6,247 nucleotides of DNA from an uncultured Bacteroidales bacterium (GTDB lineage Bacteria; Bacteroidota; Bacteroidia; Bacteroidales; UBA932): contig CAMOGR010000146.1 of assembly GCA_946614205.1 (NCBI GenBank), positions 1 to 6,247 on the forward strand, read 5' to 3'. Under the pieces are notes generated by a model. It was given only the letters and a program-made list of their open reading frames with translations. It was not told where the DNA came from and searched no databases. A program made the position numbers and the translations under genes. Every line of letters begins with the position of its first letter. Positions within the stretch are counted from its first letter, which is position 1. This document shows, piece by piece, positions 4,303 through 6,247 of this stretch.

Positions 4303-5679
4303 TTATTTAATAAAACTGGCAAAGTATCCCGGGAAAAGCACATTTGTGAGCAAATATCCTGTAATTGTGGCGACTCCGACGCTTATCAGGCCCGGCATCA
4401 TGAAGCTGTGGTTGAGCAGGTATTTGCCGATTACGGTGGTGCCGGAGCGGTCGAAGTTGACGGTGGCTATGTCTGAGGGGTAGTTGGGGATGAAGAAATA
4501 TCCGTATACGCTGGGCAGCACTCCCAGCAGCACCGGACCGGCTATTCCCAGCTCATAGGCCAGCGGCAGCATTGCAACCACCACCGCGCCCTGGGAGTTG
4601 ATGAGTACTGAAACCAGGAAGAACACGAAGGCGATGCTCCAGGGGTAGCTGCTCACGAGACCGGTGAGCATGCTCTTCATCTCGTCCATGTAATTGCCGA
4701 AGTATGTGTCGGCTAACCATGCGATGCCGTAGATTGCCACAACGGCCACCATGCCCGACTGCCATACGGCTCCTGCCACCGCCTTCTTGGGCGAGGCCTT
4801 GCAGAACATTATGTTGGCAGCGGCCGCCATGAGCATTATTATCTGTATGCAGATGTTCATCTTAGGCAGCCTGACGGCCTCCGCCACGGTGGAACCGTCT
4901 GCGGTATGGAACATCTGCAGGAATGCGAATCCTACGATGATGACGAGCGAGCCGAGGAAGATGAATACGGAAGCCTTCGCGGCAGGGGAGATGACCTTGT
5001 CGAGCGTAGTCGCTGAACTGCCGTACATGTATGCGTACTGTTCAGGGTCGGACTTGCGCCTCAGGAACGCGGGGTCCTTGTCGAGGTCCTTGCCCCTCCT
5101 GTACGATGCCAGCGCAGCGCACATCAGGCCAAGCAGGCAGGCCGGGATGGTGACCATCAGCACCTGTGGTATAGCGACCATGTAACCGTTTGCATTGGAG
5201 ATTGTTACGAATGCGACGACGGCCGCTGCTATGGGTGAGCAGGTAATGCCGACCTGCGATGCGACCGACGCTACGCCGCAGGGGCGCTCGGGGCGTATGT
5301 TCTTCTTGAGGGCTATGTCGCAGATGATGGGCATGATGGTATAAACGACGTGCCCCGTACCCACCAGCACCGTAAGGAAGAATGTGACAAGCGGTCCGAG
5401 GAAGGTGATGTGTTCCGGATGCCTGCGGAGCATCTTCTCCGCAATCTGTATCATCCAGTCCATGCCGCCCGAAGCCTGCAGGGTGCCTGCGCACGTGACC
5501 GCAGCTATGATGATGTAGATTACGTCCGTCGGAGGCGTGCCCGGTTTGAGTCCGAACCCGAAAACGAGGATGGCGAGGCCGATGCCGGAGATGGCGCCGA
5601 GAGCGAGGCTGCCGTAGCGTGAACCCACATACAGGGCTGCAAGCACAATCAGCAGCTGGATGATCATTGCAAAAGTCAT
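4303..5679 (-). CDS. Anaerobic C4-dicarboxylate carrier, DcuA/DcuB family
   Basis: This 458-residue, very hydrophobic protein matches DcuA/DcuB over its full length. An N-terminal membrane segment (about 5-40) leads to GLKPGTPPTDVI. Then come GGMDWMIQIAEKMLRRHPEHITFLGPLVTFFLT (about 72-104), a GTGHVVYTIMPII segment, CGVASVASQVGITCSPIAAAVV (about 133-155), GIAWLADTYFGN (about 317-328), and near the C terminus IPNYPSDIATVNFD with GTTVIGKYLLNHSFMMPG. Family members are inner-membrane carriers for fumarate, malate, aspartate and succinate, often exchanging succinate for fumarate or aspartate in anaerobic respiration. The protein is slightly longer than the E. coli forms (433-446 residues) because of a central hydrophilic loop near 195-225. 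DcuA and DcuB cannot be told apart here, so no symbol is given. The ATG at 5679-5677 is the only start fitting the family N terminus. It is preceded by a consensus promoter and an inverted repeat. No clear terminator follows. Confidence 0.93.
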   Translation of the reverse strand: MTFAMIIQLLIVLAALYVGSRYGSLALGAISGIGLAILVFGFGLKPGTPPTDVIYIIIAAVTCAGTLQASGGMDWMIQIAEKMLRRHPEHITFLGPLVTFFLTVLVGTGHVVYTIMPIICDIALKKNIRPERPCGVASVASQVGITCSPIAAAVVAFVTISNANGYMVAIPQVLMVTIPACLLGLMCAALASYRRGKDLDKDPAFLRRKSDPEQYAYMYGSSATTLDKVISPAAKASVFIFLGSLVIIVGFAFLQMFHTADGSTVAEAVRLPKMNICIQIIMLMAAAANIMFCKASPKKAVAGAVWQSGMVAVVAIYGIAWLADTYFGNYMDEMKSMLTGLVSSYPWSIAFVFFLVSVLINSQGAVVVAMLPLAYELGIAGPVLLGVLPSVYGYFFIPNYPSDIATVNFDRSGTTVIGKYLLNHSFMMPGLISVGVATITGYLLTNVLFPGYFASFIK

Positions 5680-5681
5680 AA

Positions 5682-5703
5682 GTGGTCAGTTCTAGCTGAC
5701 CAC
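5682..5703. promoter_or_regulatory. Inverted repeat at the Dcu carrier start site, candidate operator or leader hairpin
   Basis: GTGGTCAG (5682-5689) and CTGACCAC (5696-5703) are perfect 8-nt arms around the spacer TTCTAG. The repeat touches the last base of the predicted -7 box (5703), covers the expected transcription start (about 5696) and ends 2 nt before the ATG. This position suits a repressor or regulator site. As RNA, it would instead fold into a hairpin next to the start codon if transcription began a little further upstream than predicted. No T tract follows, so it is not a classic terminator for the ATPase gene. Confidence 0.6.
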
Positions 5704-5732
5704 AAAAATAATCCTTTTTAAATAAAAATCAA

Positions 5733-5733
<1 letters not shown>
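5703..5733 (-). promoter_or_regulatory. Bacteroidota-type promoter for the Dcu carrier
   Basis: On the minus strand GTTG (5733-5730) is followed by a 19-nt spacer and TATTTTTG (5710-5703). The -7 box is a full match to TAnnTTTG and the -33 element matches three of four bases. The -33 element overlaps the stop codon of the upstream ATPase gene by one base, so the carrier can be transcribed separately from it. Confidence 0.7.

Positions 5734-6247
<514 letters not shown>

Noticed and set aside
4751..5185. Plus-strand open frame of 144 codons within the Dcu carrier gene
   Set aside because: It is antisense to conserved carrier sequence; its hydrophobic look follows from the complement of membrane codons.
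5682..5703. Inverted repeat as terminator of the P1B ATPase gene
   Set aside because: No T tract follows on the minus strand and the repeat ends 2 nt before a start codon, so a regulatory role is more likely.

Overview
The window looks like chromosomal DNA from a Bacteroidota bacterium, most likely a GC-rich member of the order Bacteroidales. Four things support this. Upstream regions carry matches to the Bacteroidota housekeeping promoter (-33 TTTG, -7 TAnnTTTG). No gene has a convincing Shine-Dalgarno sequence. Non-coding gaps are strongly AT-rich against GC-rich genes. The gene set (WbqC family protein, DUF456 protein, Dcu-type carrier, pectinesterase-like protein) suits a gut or rumen anaerobe. 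The genus cannot be fixed from the sequence alone.

Layout, left to right. Positions 1-307 (+) hold the C-terminal end of a probable pectinesterase (CE8-like), followed by a long perfect hairpin at 321-360. On the minus strand from 887 down to 364 lies a translation-apparatus block: a consensus promoter, tRNA-Glu(UUC) with encoded CCA, rpsT (ribosomal protein S20), a strong terminator hairpin, and tRNA-Pro(CGG). Positions 888-3700 (+) form a tight four-gene unit: DUF456 membrane protein, lpxC, lpxA and a WbqC family protein. Junctions are a 1-nt overlap, an 8-nt gap and a 4-nt overlap. Positions 3701-3834 are a structured non-coding interval with a bidirectional terminator. On the minus strand from 4275 down to 3835 is a small lipoprotein with its own -7 box. 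From 5679 down to 4303 (-) is a Dcu-type C4-dicarboxylate carrier, preceded by a consensus promoter and a 22-nt inverted repeat. From the right edge down to 5733 (-) is the C-terminal part of a Zn/Cd/Pb-type P1B ATPase.

How the genes fit together. LpxA and LpxC catalyse the first two steps of lipid A synthesis, so the four-gene unit is an envelope operon. WbqC-type proteins have been linked to polysaccharide loci. The Dcu carrier fits fumarate/succinate or aspartate exchange in an anaerobe.

The most unusual point is that lpxC is a stand-alone gene ending 8 nt before lpxA. In most Bacteroidota LpxC is fused to a C-terminal FabZ dehydratase domain. Other points worth a look are the inverted repeat at the Dcu carrier start site, a tRNA-Pro placed directly behind the rpsT terminator, an rpsT message that must pass through tRNA-Glu, and a nearly leaderless start for the lpx operon. 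I found no clear sign of a new defence, mobile or CRISPR system.
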